A stretch of DNA of 64,000 bases, from contig JADLHO010000145.1 in assembly GCA_020848735.1 (NCBI GenBank), forward strand, positions 1 through 64,000. The letters run 5' to 3'. Of the stretch, positions 24,256 to 32,316 are shown one piece after another. The notes under the pieces were generated by a model. It saw nothing but the letters and a program-made list of their open reading frames with translations, searched no databases and had not been told where the DNA came from. The position numbers were made by a program, and so were the translations under genes. Numbering within the stretch: position 1 is the stretch's first letter; every line of letters begins with the position of its first letter. The stretch comes from Planctomycetota bacterium. Its GTDB lineage: Bacteria; Planctomycetota; UBA1135; UBA2386.

Positions 24256-25563
24256 ATGGGCGATATCTCGCGCGAGCCGTTGCCTTCCGGGCCGCGGTCG
24301 AACAGCGGTTCCGGCAAGGGGCCCTCGGAACTCATCCGCTATGAGGACCTGAGTGCCGAGCCGTCGGGAGCGAGTGCGTCCGGAGCGGAGTCGCGCGAGC
24401 CTGACGCGCGCGACGACGCGGCGCTCGGCGGCGACGCTCGTGACGAGAGCTTCGCGGAATCGCCCGCTCCCGAGCTCTCGCGGAGCGTCCGCATGAGCGT
24501 GGACCCGCTCGACGAGCCGGGTTCGTCGGCCGAGTCGAACTCGGCGCGCGATGCGAGCCCACCGCGCTTCGAGCCGGGCTTCGAGACCGCCTTCGAACCG
24601 ATCGTGCCTCTCGATGCGGATCCGTTCGACGTCGAGCAGGAGCGGCTCCATCCCGAGCCGGTGGGGGGCGTTCCCGATGCGTCGGGCGACACCGCGTCGG
24701 ACTCCGAGCGCGAGGCTGCTCTGTCGGCGGCTGCGCTGTCCGAGGCTGCCCTGTCCGAGGCTGTGCTGTCCGAGGCTGTGCTGTCCGAGGCTGTGCTGTC
24801 CGAGGCTGGGCTGTCCGAGCCGGTGCCGTCCGAGGCCGTGGAGCCCCAGACTCCCGCGGAGCCGGCGGCCGCGCCGGCCGAAGGCGAGCCGAGCAGCGCC
24901 GAACTCGCGGCGGATCTCGAGGTCAGCGAGGCGGAACTCGCGCTCGATGTGACGATGGGCCCGCCCGCGGCCGATCCGGCTCTCGCGCCGCCGAGCAGCG
25001 CGGCCGAGGAGCTCGCCGACGAGGCGCCCGACCTGCACGAGCCCGGGGAGATCGCGCGCGTGGCGCTCGCGGTGCTCGTCTCGACGCGTGAGCCGATGAG
25101 CGTGCTGCGCCTCGCCGAGCTCGTGCAGGCCGCGCCGAGCGAGGTCGAGGCCGGGCTCGAGCGCCTCGCCGCCGAACTGCGCGCGCAGGGTTTCCCGCTC
25201 GAGCTGTTGCAGATCGACGGGGCCTACCGCATCGCGACCTCACCGGCGGTCTACCCCTATCTCGTGCGGCTGAAGAAGCTCAAGAAGGCGGAGCGGCTCA
25301 CGCCCGCCGCCCTCGAGACCCTCGCCGTGATCGCCTATCGCCAGCCCGTGATCCGCGCGGAGATCGAAGCGATCCGCGGCGTGAAGGCCGGCCCGGTCCT
25401 GAAGAGCCTGCTCGACCACAAACTCGTGCGGGTCGTCGGGCGCGCCGACGTCCCGGGTCATCCGTTGCAGTACGGGACCTCCCAGCTCTTCCTCGATCGC
25501 TTCGGGCTCCGCTCGCTCGAGGATCTGCCCAGCGTTCAGGAACTGAAGTCGCTCGGCGGCTGA
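24256..25563 (+). CDS. scpB: ScpB, segregation and condensation protein B, with a long acidic repeat extension
   Basis: The kleisin-partner of the Smc-ScpA condensin complex. The last 175 residues are a normal ScpB: two winged-helix domains, with IARVALAVLVSTREPMSVLRLAEL and LTPAALETLAVIAYRQPVIRAEIEAIRGVK, then the closing YGTSQLFLDRFGL. ScpB is usually about 180-200 aa; here 435, because the first 255 residues are a Ser/Glu/Ala-rich acidic low-complexity region with a tandem five-residue repeat at about 156-195. Codon bias is the same across both parts, so the extension is translated in this frame. scpA is not adjacent in the window, which is unusual since scpA-scpB commonly pair. Confidence 0.88.
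   Translation: MGDISREPLPSGPRSNSGSGKGPSELIRYEDLSAEPSGASASGAESREPDARDDAALGGDARDESFAESPAPELSRSVRMSVDPLDEPGSSAESNSARDASPPRFEPGFETAFEPIVPLDADPFDVEQERLHPEPVGGVPDASGDTASDSEREAALSAAALSEAALSEAVLSEAVLSEAVLSEAGLSEPVPSEAVEPQTPAEPAAAPAEGEPSSAELAADLEVSEAELALDVTMGPPAADPALAPPSSAAEELADEAPDLHEPGEIARVALAVLVSTREPMSVLRLAELVQAAPSEVEAGLERLAAELRAQGFPLELLQIDGAYRIATSPAVYPYLVRLKKLKKAERLTPAALETLAVIAYRQPVIRAEIEAIRGVKAGPVLKSLLDHKLVRVVGRADVPGHPLQYGTSQLFLDRFGLRSLEDLPSVQELKSLGG
24721..24840 (+). repeat. tandem 15-bp repeat, eight copies, inside scpB
   Basis: Eight consecutive 15-bp units of consensus CTGTCCGAGGCTGTG fill 24721-24840 without interruption. The three at 24751-24795 are identical and the outer ones diverge by one to four bases. 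Each unit encodes L-S-E-A-V or a variant, so length changes stay in frame. The pattern is that of a slipped-strand (VNTR-type) locus. Confidence 0.9.
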
Positions 25564-25623
25564 GGGTGGCGAGCGCGCGCACGCGCAATCGCGCGGCGAC
25601 CGCGGAAGCGCCGCTACGGACGG

Positions 25624-25652
25624 TTGACGCCGGGTGCCTCGCGACGGATCAT
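25624..25652 (+). promoter_or_regulatory. candidate promoter for tRNA-Glu
   Basis: TTGACG at 25624-25629 (five of six to the -35 consensus), 17-bp spacer, and GATCAT at 25647-25652 (four of six to the -10). Transcription would begin near 25659, some 33 bases before the mature tRNA 5' end. The best sigma-70-like match I found in an intergenic region of the window. Confidence 0.5.
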
Positions 25653-25691
25653 CCCCGCCCCGCGACGGCGAGGTCGCGCGCGTCGAGCCAC

Positions 25692-25766
25692 GTCCCGTTC
25701 GTCTAGTCCGGCCCAGGACATCAGGTTTTCATCCTGAAAACAGGGGTTCGAATCCCCTACGGGATA
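25692..25766 (+). tRNA. tRNA-Glu(UUC)
   Basis: A 75-nt cloverleaf. Acceptor GTCCCGT pairs with ACGGGAT at the 3' side (first pair G1-U72), and the discriminator is A. The D arm is GTCTAG...AGGAC. The anticodon stem TCAGG/CCTGA holds loop TTTTCAT with anticodon TTC. The T arm is AGGGG-TTCGAAT-CCCCT. No CCA is encoded. G1-U72 with A73 recalls cyanobacterial and plastid tRNA-Glu rather than the E. coli G1-C72/G73 form. It lies between scpB and the convergent acpH-like gene. Confidence 0.95.
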
Positions 25767-25818
25767 CTCGCGCGCGCGCCCTCCGCCGGTCTGCGTCTTC
25801 CGCCGTTGGCCCCAGAGT

Positions 25819-26403
25819 TCAGGCTCGACGCCACGGCGCGGCGAAGGCCTTGGCCTCCGGCCAGAACTCCGCGAAGCCCGCGAGGATCGCCTCGCGTTCG
25901 CGGGCGAGTTCGTGGACGGCGTCGCGCAGCGGCGCGGGGCGCCTCAGCCTGGCCTCCATGCGCCGCAGGGTCGCCTCGATCCCGGCGAGCTCGGCATAGC
26001 AGCCGAGCCAGCGTTCGCCGATCAGCCGCGGCGCGACCGCGCGCAGGCGTTCGGGCAGCAGTCCGACGTGCGCGGCCAGGTCGGCGTGGACACCGTCGAC
26101 GAACTCGTCCAGCCCTCGCCCGTCGGCGTGGCGTTCGAAGTCCACCGCGAGGGCGTGGTCGAAGAAGACGTCGACGAGCACGGGCCCGAAGCGGCGGAGC
26201 GGACCGCTGATCCGGGCGCGGCAGCGGCGGGGGGCCGGGTGCGCGTCGGTGAAGGCGTCGAGCGCGCGATGTTGGAGCACGCCCTCGCGGAGCTCCGGCG
26301 TCAGGCTCGCGAGCTCATCGCCGCGGACGAAGTCGCCCGCGAGCTGGCCGAGGCGCGCGAGCGGTGTCGGGGCCGCGAGACAGAGGTGGGCGAGCCAGTT
26401 CAC
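25819..26403 (-). CDS. acyl carrier protein phosphodiesterase-like protein (AcpH/DUF479)
   Basis: AcpH removes the 4'-phosphopantetheine arm from acyl carrier protein. The family opening M-N-x-L-A-H-L is found as NWLAHLCLAAPTP right after the GTG at 26401-26403, which is why I use that start rather than an ATG 18 codons upstream. GDFVRGDEL and HRALDAFTDAHP hold the conserved metal-binding Asp and His residues of this HD-like family, and VDVFFDHALAVDF matches the second conserved block. 194 aa is the usual length. The gene converges on the tRNA and diverges from the lipoprotein operon. Confidence 0.8.
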   Translation of the reverse strand: MNWLAHLCLAAPTPLARLGQLAGDFVRGDELASLTPELREGVLQHRALDAFTDAHPAPRRCRARISGPLRRFGPVLVDVFFDHALAVDFERHADGRGLDEFVDGVHADLAAHVGLLPERLRAVAPRLIGERWLGCYAELAGIEATLRRMEARLRRPAPLRDAVHELAREREAILAGFAEFWPEAKAFAAPWRRA

Positions 26404-26430
26404 GCCGCGGCAGCGTAGGGTTCGCGAGGT

Positions 26431-26490
26431 TGTCGGGTCGCCGCAAGGGCCTAACATCCGAGCTCCCGCGGCGCGCGCTGTCGGGTCGCC
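26431..26490. repeat. perfect 12-bp direct repeat in a divergent promoter region
   Basis: TGTCGGGTCGCC occurs at 26431-26442 and again at 26479-26490, 48 bp apart start to start, in the 107-bp space between the acpH-like gene and the lipoprotein-resB-ccsA operon. Even allowing for GC bias a perfect 12-mer pair in so short a region is unlikely by chance. It could be a pair of regulator binding sites; no regulator is known. Confidence 0.45.
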
Positions 26491-26510
26491 ACCGGCAATT
26501 CCCCGGCGGC

Positions 26511-27569
26511 GTGTCGCGTTCCCGGACGGTGAACTTGCTCCGCATCCTCGCCTCGACGCTCCCCGTTGCGCTCCTGATCGCCTGTGGCCCTTCGGATCGG
26601 AGCATCGAGATCCGCGAAGCCCGCGAGGTCTCGCGCGGCGCGCCGAAGCTCGATGCGAGCAGCGCCGAGCGCTTCGGCACGATGCGGGGGGCCGCGTCCG
26701 GCGGGGCGACGGCGAAGCAGGGCGGGGCCGAGCCCTTCCTCTACCAGCTCCCCGCCGGCTGGCAGAAGCTCGGCCCGGCGCAGTTCCGCGACGTGAACCT
26801 GGAAGCGCCCGGCGGCGTGAAGTGCTGGATCACGGTGATGCCGCCCTCGAGCACCGCGCTCGCGCACCTCGAGCGCTGGGCCGGCCAGCTCGGTCTGCCG
26901 TCGCCCGACCAGGCCGCCGTCGATGCCCTGCCGAAGGTCGCGTTGCTCGGCGGCGAGGCGAGGCGCGTCGATCTGCGCTCCGCCGACGGGCGGCGCCGGC
27001 TGATCGTGACCATGCTGCTCGCCCCGATGCAGCACGTCTTCGTCCGCATGGAGGGCGCGCCCGAGGCGGTCGAAGCCCAGGTGCCAGCGCTCGCGAGCTT
27101 CGAGGCCTCCCTGCGCATCGCGCCCGGCGGCGGCTCCGACGAGACCGACCCGCCCGCCGAAGCCGCGGAGCCGAGCTTCGCCTGGACCGCACCCGCGGAC
27201 TGGAAGGCCATCGGCCCCGGCACGATGAAGCTCGAGCAGTTCGAGATCGAGGGCGGGATCAAGTGCTGGCTCACGCTGCTCGTCGGCGACGGCGGCGGCG
27301 TGGAGCCCAACCTCACGCGTTGGTGCGGCGTCGTCGGCGTCCCCATGCTCAGCGCCGCGCAGATCGAAGCGCTCGAGCGCCTGGAGATCCTGGGTCGACC
27401 CTCGCTCTACGTCCCGCTCTTCGCCGAGGGGGACGAGCCCGGCCTCGTCGGCGTGATGATTCCCCTGCCCTCGCACTCGCTCTACGTGCGGATGAGCGGA
27501 CCCTCGCGCGCGCTGCGCGGGAAGGTCGAACAGTTCAAGAGCTTCTGCCACTCGCTGCGCCTCCGCTGA
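26511..27569 (+). CDS. lipoprotein with two tandem homologous domains, upstream of resB
   Basis: A 352-aa protein with a lipoprotein signal (SRSRTVNLLRILAS, then LLIACGPS). I use the GTG at 26511, which gives a basic n-region; a GTG at 26529 is also possible, and neither has a ribosome binding site. The mature chain consists of two copies of one domain. Copy 1 (about 80-205) reads LPAGWQKLGPAQFR...GGVKCWITVMP...FVRMEGA; copy 2 (about 222-350) reads APADWKAIGPGTMK...GGIKCWLTLLV...YVRMSGP. The repeated G-x-KCW suggests a conserved cysteine. The stop shares a base with the resB start, so it is in the cytochrome c maturation operon. No family recognised. Confidence 0.65.
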   Translation: MSRSRTVNLLRILASTLPVALLIACGPSDRSIEIREAREVSRGAPKLDASSAERFGTMRGAASGGATAKQGGAEPFLYQLPAGWQKLGPAQFRDVNLEAPGGVKCWITVMPPSSTALAHLERWAGQLGLPSPDQAAVDALPKVALLGGEARRVDLRSADGRRRLIVTMLLAPMQHVFVRMEGAPEAVEAQVPALASFEASLRIAPGGGSDETDPPAEAAEPSFAWTAPADWKAIGPGTMKLEQFEIEGGIKCWLTLLVGDGGGVEPNLTRWCGVVGVPMLSAAQIEALERLEILGRPSLYVPLFAEGDEPGLVGVMIPLPSHSLYVRMSGPSRALRGKVEQFKSFCHSLRLR

Positions 27570-28753
27570 TGAAGACCCACCTCGCCCGGCTCGTCGCCGC
27601 TCTCACGAGCTTCAAGCTCGCCGTCTTCATCCTGCTCGGGCTCTTCGTCGCGACGTGGCTCGGCACGATCGCGCAGGCGAAGATCGGCCTCTACCAGGCC
27701 CAGCGGAAGTACTTCGAGTCGTTCTTCTACTTCGGCCCGGAGGAGCCCCTCTTCGGCTTCCTGCGCTTCCCGCTGCCCGGGGGCCTGCTGCTCATGGCGC
27801 TGCTCGCGGTCAATCTCATCGCGGGCGGGATCATCCGCGTGCGCTGGACCCTGAGTCGGGCCGGCATCCTCCTGATGCACTTCGGCGTCGTGATGCTGCT
27901 GGTCGCCGGCTGGGCGCGCTGGGCCTACGCCGAGGAGGGCGCGATCGGCCTGCTCGAGGGCGAGCGCGGCGCGGAGTACACGAGCTACTTCGAGAGCGAG
28001 ATCGCGCTCGCGGAGATCGGCGCCGAGGGCGTGGTCCGCGAGTGGCTCGTGCCCGATCGCGTGATCCACGTCGGCGGCGCGGTCTGTCGCGCGAGCTTCA
28101 GCGGAGTGCCGCTGCGCCTGGAGATCACGGGCTTCGTCGAGAACGCCGACGTGCTGCCCAAGGGCCCGATGTTCGCCGCGCCGAGCCCGGTGCTCGACGG
28201 CTACTTCGTGCAGCCCGCGGCGCTCGAGGCCCAGGCGGAGGCGAACCTGCCCGCCTGCTATGCGACGGTGATCGCCGAGGGCGCTTCGCCGCAGCAGGGC
28301 ATCCTCTGGATGGGTGCGCGCGCGCCTTGGACCGTGCGGGCCGGCGAGCGGGTCTTCACGCTGGAGCTGCGCAAGCGCCGCTATCCGCTGCCCTTCGAGA
28401 TCGAACTCGTGAAGTTCACCCACGAGTACCACCCGGGCACCGACATGCCGCGGCACTTCCAGAGCGACGTGATCGTGCGCGACTCCAGCGGTGTGCCGCA
28501 GCCCCTGCTCATCCGCATGAACGAGCCGCTCCGCCGCGACGGCTTCGTCGCCTACCAGAGCAGCTTCCGCGAGAACCCCGCCGAGCCGACACGGCTCTAT
28601 TCCGAACTCGCCGTGGTGCGCAACCCCGCCGACCAGTGGCCGCTGTATTCCCTGATCGTCATGACCCTCGGCATGTTCATCCACTTCGTCGCCAAGCTCT
28701 TCCGCTGGATTGCACGCGAGACGGCGAAGCCGCAGACGGAGCTCGCCCGATGA
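27569..28753 (+). CDS. resB: ResB-like cytochrome c biogenesis protein
   Basis: A component of the system II haem-delivery complex with CcsA/ResC. Early membrane helices: LTSFKLAVFILLGLFVATWLG near residues 13-33 (the standard ResB opening), GGLLLMALLAVNLIAGGIIR, and GILLMHFGVVMLLVAGWARW. A long outer domain follows (residues about 130-360), ending with a last helix LYSLIVMTLGMFIHFVAKLF. The HEYHPGTDMPRHFQSDV and YQSSFRENP segments match the conserved extracytoplasmic parts of ResB. 394 aa. Start overlaps the lipoprotein stop; its own stop overlaps the ccsA ATG. Confidence 0.85.
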   Translation: MKTHLARLVAALTSFKLAVFILLGLFVATWLGTIAQAKIGLYQAQRKYFESFFYFGPEEPLFGFLRFPLPGGLLLMALLAVNLIAGGIIRVRWTLSRAGILLMHFGVVMLLVAGWARWAYAEEGAIGLLEGERGAEYTSYFESEIALAEIGAEGVVREWLVPDRVIHVGGAVCRASFSGVPLRLEITGFVENADVLPKGPMFAAPSPVLDGYFVQPAALEAQAEANLPACYATVIAEGASPQQGILWMGARAPWTVRAGERVFTLELRKRRYPLPFEIELVKFTHEYHPGTDMPRHFQSDVIVRDSSGVPQPLLIRMNEPLRRDGFVAYQSSFRENPAEPTRLYSELAVVRNPADQWPLYSLIVMTLGMFIHFVAKLFRWIARETAKPQTELAR

Positions 28754-30837
28754 AGCGCATCTCGGTCCTTGGTCTCCTCGCCGTCGCGCTCGCCGGTCTC
28801 GCCACCGCACCGCGCGCCCAGGACTCGCTCGCGTCCGACCCGCCGGCACTGCGGCGGCTCTGGGACTACGACGAGGCCCTCGTCGCGGCCTTCGCGCGCC
28901 TGCCGGTGCAGGAACACGGCCGGGTGAAGCCCTTCGTGACGGTCGCGGACTACCTCCTGATCCGGCTCAACGAGCGCCGCTCGTTCACCGTGCCGGACAG
29001 GCAGGACTTCGGCGCGCTGGCCGGGAAGAAGCTGAGCTCGGTCGAGTGGGCGCTCGACATGATGCTCTTCCCCGAGCAGGCGCGGACCTATCCGGTCATC
29101 GTGGTGCCCGACCGCGAGGTCCTCGACCTGATCGGGCTCACCGCGATCGCCGACACGAAGCGGCAGCGCCACTCCTGGAACGAGCTCGAACCGGGGCTGC
29201 GCAAGCTCGACGAGTTCTACCGCGAGTTCCGGCACGTCGAGGAGGGCAAGCGGAGCCGCATCCAGAACCTCGTCGTCTACCTCTACACCGATCTCGTCGA
29301 GTTCGACAACCTCTGCGGCGCGCTCGCGGGACTGCGGGCGCGCTTCACCGCGGGCGACTCGCGTCTGCTCGCGGCCGCGTTCGGCAGCGAGACGAAGGAG
29401 ATCGGCTTCGCCCAGTCGTTGCGGCGCGTCGACCGCACGGCGGCGGCGTGGCAGGCCCTCGGCGCCGGACAGCCGACGGAGACCGACCCGGCCGCGGCCG
29501 ACGCCGCGGAGCGACAGAAGGAGTCGGAGCGCCTCGGCGCGCTGCTGACCTGGACCGAGCGCCGCGCCTTCGAGTCGCGCTCGCTCGCGTGGATCCCGCC
29601 GCTGGCGCAGGACGGCGAGGAGTGGCTCGTGCTCGGGAACTTCGCGCAGCACGTGGTGACCGACGGTGCGGACGCCTACGGCACGCGGCTCGACGCCGTC
29701 GACGCCCTGCAGCGCATGGTGGATGCCGCGGGCGACCAGGCGGCGCTCTCCCGGCTCGGCGTGGCCTTCGTCGACTCCGCGCTGGCGCTCTCGGCCACGC
29801 GCGCCGATGCGCGCAAGGTCGCCGGCGAGGTCGGCTACCTCGCCGCCGATTGGTTCGGGCGCGCGCTCTACTGCTTCCTCTTCGGCTTCCTCGCCGCGGC
29901 CTTCTCCTGGCTGCGCCTGCGTTCGGTCTGGATCTACCGCACGAGCTGGGCGCTCGGTCTCGCCGGCGCGGGCTGCGTCGTCTACGGCCTGACCCAACGC
30001 TGCCTGCTGCTCGAGCGTCCGCCGGTCTCGACGCTCTACGAGACGATCCTCTTCGTCACGGGCATCGCCGTCCTGGTGGCGCTCTTCATCGAGTGGGTCG
30101 GGCGTCGGCGCATCGCGCTCTCGCTCGCCGTCCTGCTCGGCGCGGTGGGGATGTTCATCGCCTACCGCTACGAGTTCCACAAGGGCAGCGACACGCTCGA
30201 GGAACTCCGCGCCGTGCTGCGCACGAACTTCTGGCTCGGCGTGCACGTCACCACGGTGACGATCGGCTACTCGGCCACGCTGCTCGCGGGGTTCATCGCG
30301 CACGTGTACCTGCTGGGCAAGTGCTTCGGCCTGCGGCGCGGTGACGCGGGCTTCTACCAGGGCATCGGGCGCATGGTCTACGGCGTCCTCTGCTTCGCGG
30401 CCTTCTTCGCGACCTTCGGCACGATCACGGGCGGCATCTGGGCGAACGACTCCTGGGGACGCTTCTGGGGCTGGGACCCGAAGGAGAACGGCGCCCTCAT
30501 GATCGTGCTCGCGCAGCTCGTGATCCTCCACGGCCGCATGGGTGGGCTCTGGCGCAACTGGGGGATGGCCTTCCTCGCGGTGCTGGCCAATGTCGTCGTC
30601 GCCTTCTCGTGGTGGCACGTCAATGCGCTCGGCATCGGGCTCCACACGTATGGCTTCGACGCGGGGCTCTATGCCGGCACGATGACCTTCTATGGCACGC
30701 AGGGGCTCGTGCTCCTGCTCGGCGGCTGGGCCTGGCTGCGTGAGCGTCGAGCGCCTGCCCTGGGTCAGAATCCCGGCGGGACACGGGACGCGGGCGCCGT
30801 CCCGACGTCCCGCGAGCCGGCGCTCGCCGACGCCTGA
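28750..30837 (+). CDS. ccsA: CcsA/ResC haem-handling protein with a large periplasmic N-terminal domain
   Basis: Exports and ligates haem for attachment to c-type apocytochromes. The C-terminal 330 residues form the CcsA membrane domain with about eight helices and the haem-binding tryptophan-rich motif WGWDPKEN near 573-580. Conserved histidines occur in LGVHVTTVTIGY and SWWHVNALGIGLHTYG. Residues 1-23 are a signal peptide (LGLLAVALAGLATAPRAQ) and about 25-365 a soluble domain beginning RLPVQEHGRVKPFVTVADY, an opening I know from large CcsA proteins of Bacteroidota and Planctomycetota. 695 aa against about 320-400 for a minimal CcsA. Coupled to resB by ATGA. Confidence 0.88.
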   Translation: MKRISVLGLLAVALAGLATAPRAQDSLASDPPALRRLWDYDEALVAAFARLPVQEHGRVKPFVTVADYLLIRLNERRSFTVPDRQDFGALAGKKLSSVEWALDMMLFPEQARTYPVIVVPDREVLDLIGLTAIADTKRQRHSWNELEPGLRKLDEFYREFRHVEEGKRSRIQNLVVYLYTDLVEFDNLCGALAGLRARFTAGDSRLLAAAFGSETKEIGFAQSLRRVDRTAAAWQALGAGQPTETDPAAADAAERQKESERLGALLTWTERRAFESRSLAWIPPLAQDGEEWLVLGNFAQHVVTDGADAYGTRLDAVDALQRMVDAAGDQAALSRLGVAFVDSALALSATRADARKVAGEVGYLAADWFGRALYCFLFGFLAAAFSWLRLRSVWIYRTSWALGLAGAGCVVYGLTQRCLLLERPPVSTLYETILFVTGIAVLVALFIEWVGRRRIALSLAVLLGAVGMFIAYRYEFHKGSDTLEELRAVLRTNFWLGVHVTTVTIGYSATLLAGFIAHVYLLGKCFGLRRGDAGFYQGIGRMVYGVLCFAAFFATFGTITGGIWANDSWGRFWGWDPKENGALMIVLAQLVILHGRMGGLWRNWGMAFLAVLANVVVAFSWWHVNALGIGLHTYGFDAGLYAGTMTFYGTQGLVLLLGGWAWLRERRAPALGQNPGGTRDAGAVPTSREPALADA

Positions 30838-30937
30838 GCGTCCGCAGCCGGGCGTCTCCCGACCGGCTCCGGAACATTGCGAGATCGCGCCCCGCGTCGT
30901 TGGCCGGGCGCATAGCCGAAGGCATCATTCCCACCCC

Positions 30938-32311
30938 ATGCCGAACGCCAACGCGGGTCTCCGCCTCGCCGTGATGATGTTCCTCCAGTTCTTCGTCTGG
31001 GGGAGCTGGTATGTCGCGGGCCCGAGCTACCTCGGCAAGATCGGCTTCGCGGGCGCCGACTTCGGCACGATGTATTCGGTCGGTCCGATCGCCGGGATGA
31101 TCTCGCCGCTCTTCGTGGGGCTCTTCGCGGACCGCTTCTTCGCGGCCCAGCGCCTGCTCGGCGTGCTCCACCTGCTCGGCGCCGCGGCGATGTGGTACGC
31201 GACCACCCTGATGCTCGCGGAGAAGCCCTCGCCGAGTGCGATCAACTGGGCCTTCTTCGCGCACATGCTCTGCTACTACCCGACGCTCGCGTTGACCAAC
31301 ACGCTGGCGATGCGGAACCTGAGCGACACGGAGAAGCAGTTCCCGCTCGTGCGCGTCTTCGGCACGCTCGGCTGGATCGCGGCCGGCGCCGCGATCACGG
31401 CGCTCGGCTGGGCCGCGTCGGTCCGGATGTTCCAGCTCGCGGCCGGGGCCTCGCTCGCGATGGGGCTCTATTCGTTCCTGCTGCCGCACACGCCGCCCGT
31501 GACCAGCGGCCCGGTGAGTGCGAAGCAGGCGCTCGGGCTCGACGCGCTCGAACTCCTGAAGGACCGCAGCTATGCGGTCTTCCTGCTCTGCTCCTTCCTG
31601 ATCTGCATCCCGCTCGCCTTCTACTACCAGCTGGCGGAGCGCGCGGTGCAGACGGCGGGCATCGCGGATGCGACCTTCAAGATGACCTTCGGGCAGATGT
31701 CGGAGGTCCTGTTCATGGCCGTGATGCCGCTCTTCCTCTCGCGGCTCGGCGTGAAGTGGATGCTCGCGGTGGGCATGGCGGCCTGGGTGATCCGTTACGT
31801 CCTCTTCTCGGCGGGCGTGCCGACGGACGCGGCGATGCTCGTCCTCGTCGCCGTGGCACTGCACGGCATCTGCTACGACTTCTTCTTCGTCACCGGGCAG
31901 ATCTACACCGACCAGAGCGCGCGCAAGGAGATCCGCGGCCAGGCGCAGGGCTTCCTCGTGCTCTGCACGCTCGGGCTCGGGATGTTCATCGGCGCCAAGA
32001 TCGCCGGCCAGGTCGAGGACCTCTACAAGCCGGCCGAGGCCGTGGCCCTGCTCGATGCCGCCTCGGAGCGCCAGGCGGAACTCACGCGGATCGCGATCCG
32101 CTTCGACGCCGGGGGCGTGCCGGACGCGGAGCGCGTCGAACTCGAGACGCGGCAGAAGACGCTCGAGGGCGAGGCCAACACGCTCAAGCTCCAGGCCTAC
32201 GAGAAGATGGATTGGGGCGCGATCTGGCGCGGGCCGGCGATCGGCGCCGCCGCCGTCCTGCTGATCTTCCTCGCCCTGTTCCGGGGGCCCGAGCGGGCAC
32301 GCCGCGCCTGA
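30938..32311 (+). CDS. NupG-like nucleoside:proton symporter of the major facilitator superfamily
   Basis: A twelve-helix transporter whose first helix region LQFFVWGSWYVAGPSYLGK closely follows the E. coli NupG opening. ISPLFVGLFADRFFAAQRLLGVLHLLGA is its loop 2-3 motif. A hydrophilic, partly coiled segment of about 65 residues (about 360-425, EDLYKPAEAVALLDAASERQ onward) sits before the last helix, an insertion absent in NupG as I remember it. 457 aa. Likely imports nucleosides at the inner membrane, fitting the deoxynucleoside enzymes at 50.9-62.3 kb. Six bases separate it from sixA. Confidence 0.75.
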   Translation: MPNANAGLRLAVMMFLQFFVWGSWYVAGPSYLGKIGFAGADFGTMYSVGPIAGMISPLFVGLFADRFFAAQRLLGVLHLLGAAAMWYATTLMLAEKPSPSAINWAFFAHMLCYYPTLALTNTLAMRNLSDTEKQFPLVRVFGTLGWIAAGAAITALGWAASVRMFQLAAGASLAMGLYSFLLPHTPPVTSGPVSAKQALGLDALELLKDRSYAVFLLCSFLICIPLAFYYQLAERAVQTAGIADATFKMTFGQMSEVLFMAVMPLFLSRLGVKWMLAVGMAAWVIRYVLFSAGVPTDAAMLVLVAVALHGICYDFFFVTGQIYTDQSARKEIRGQAQGFLVLCTLGLGMFIGAKIAGQVEDLYKPAEAVALLDAASERQAELTRIAIRFDAGGVPDAERVELETRQKTLEGEANTLKLQAYEKMDWGAIWRGPAIGAAAVLLIFLALFRGPERARRA

Positions 32312-32316
32312 TCGCC

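Noticed and set aside
24721-24840. CRISPR-like array
   Set aside because: The 15-bp units are contiguous with no spacers, lie in frame inside scpB and encode a peptide repeat.
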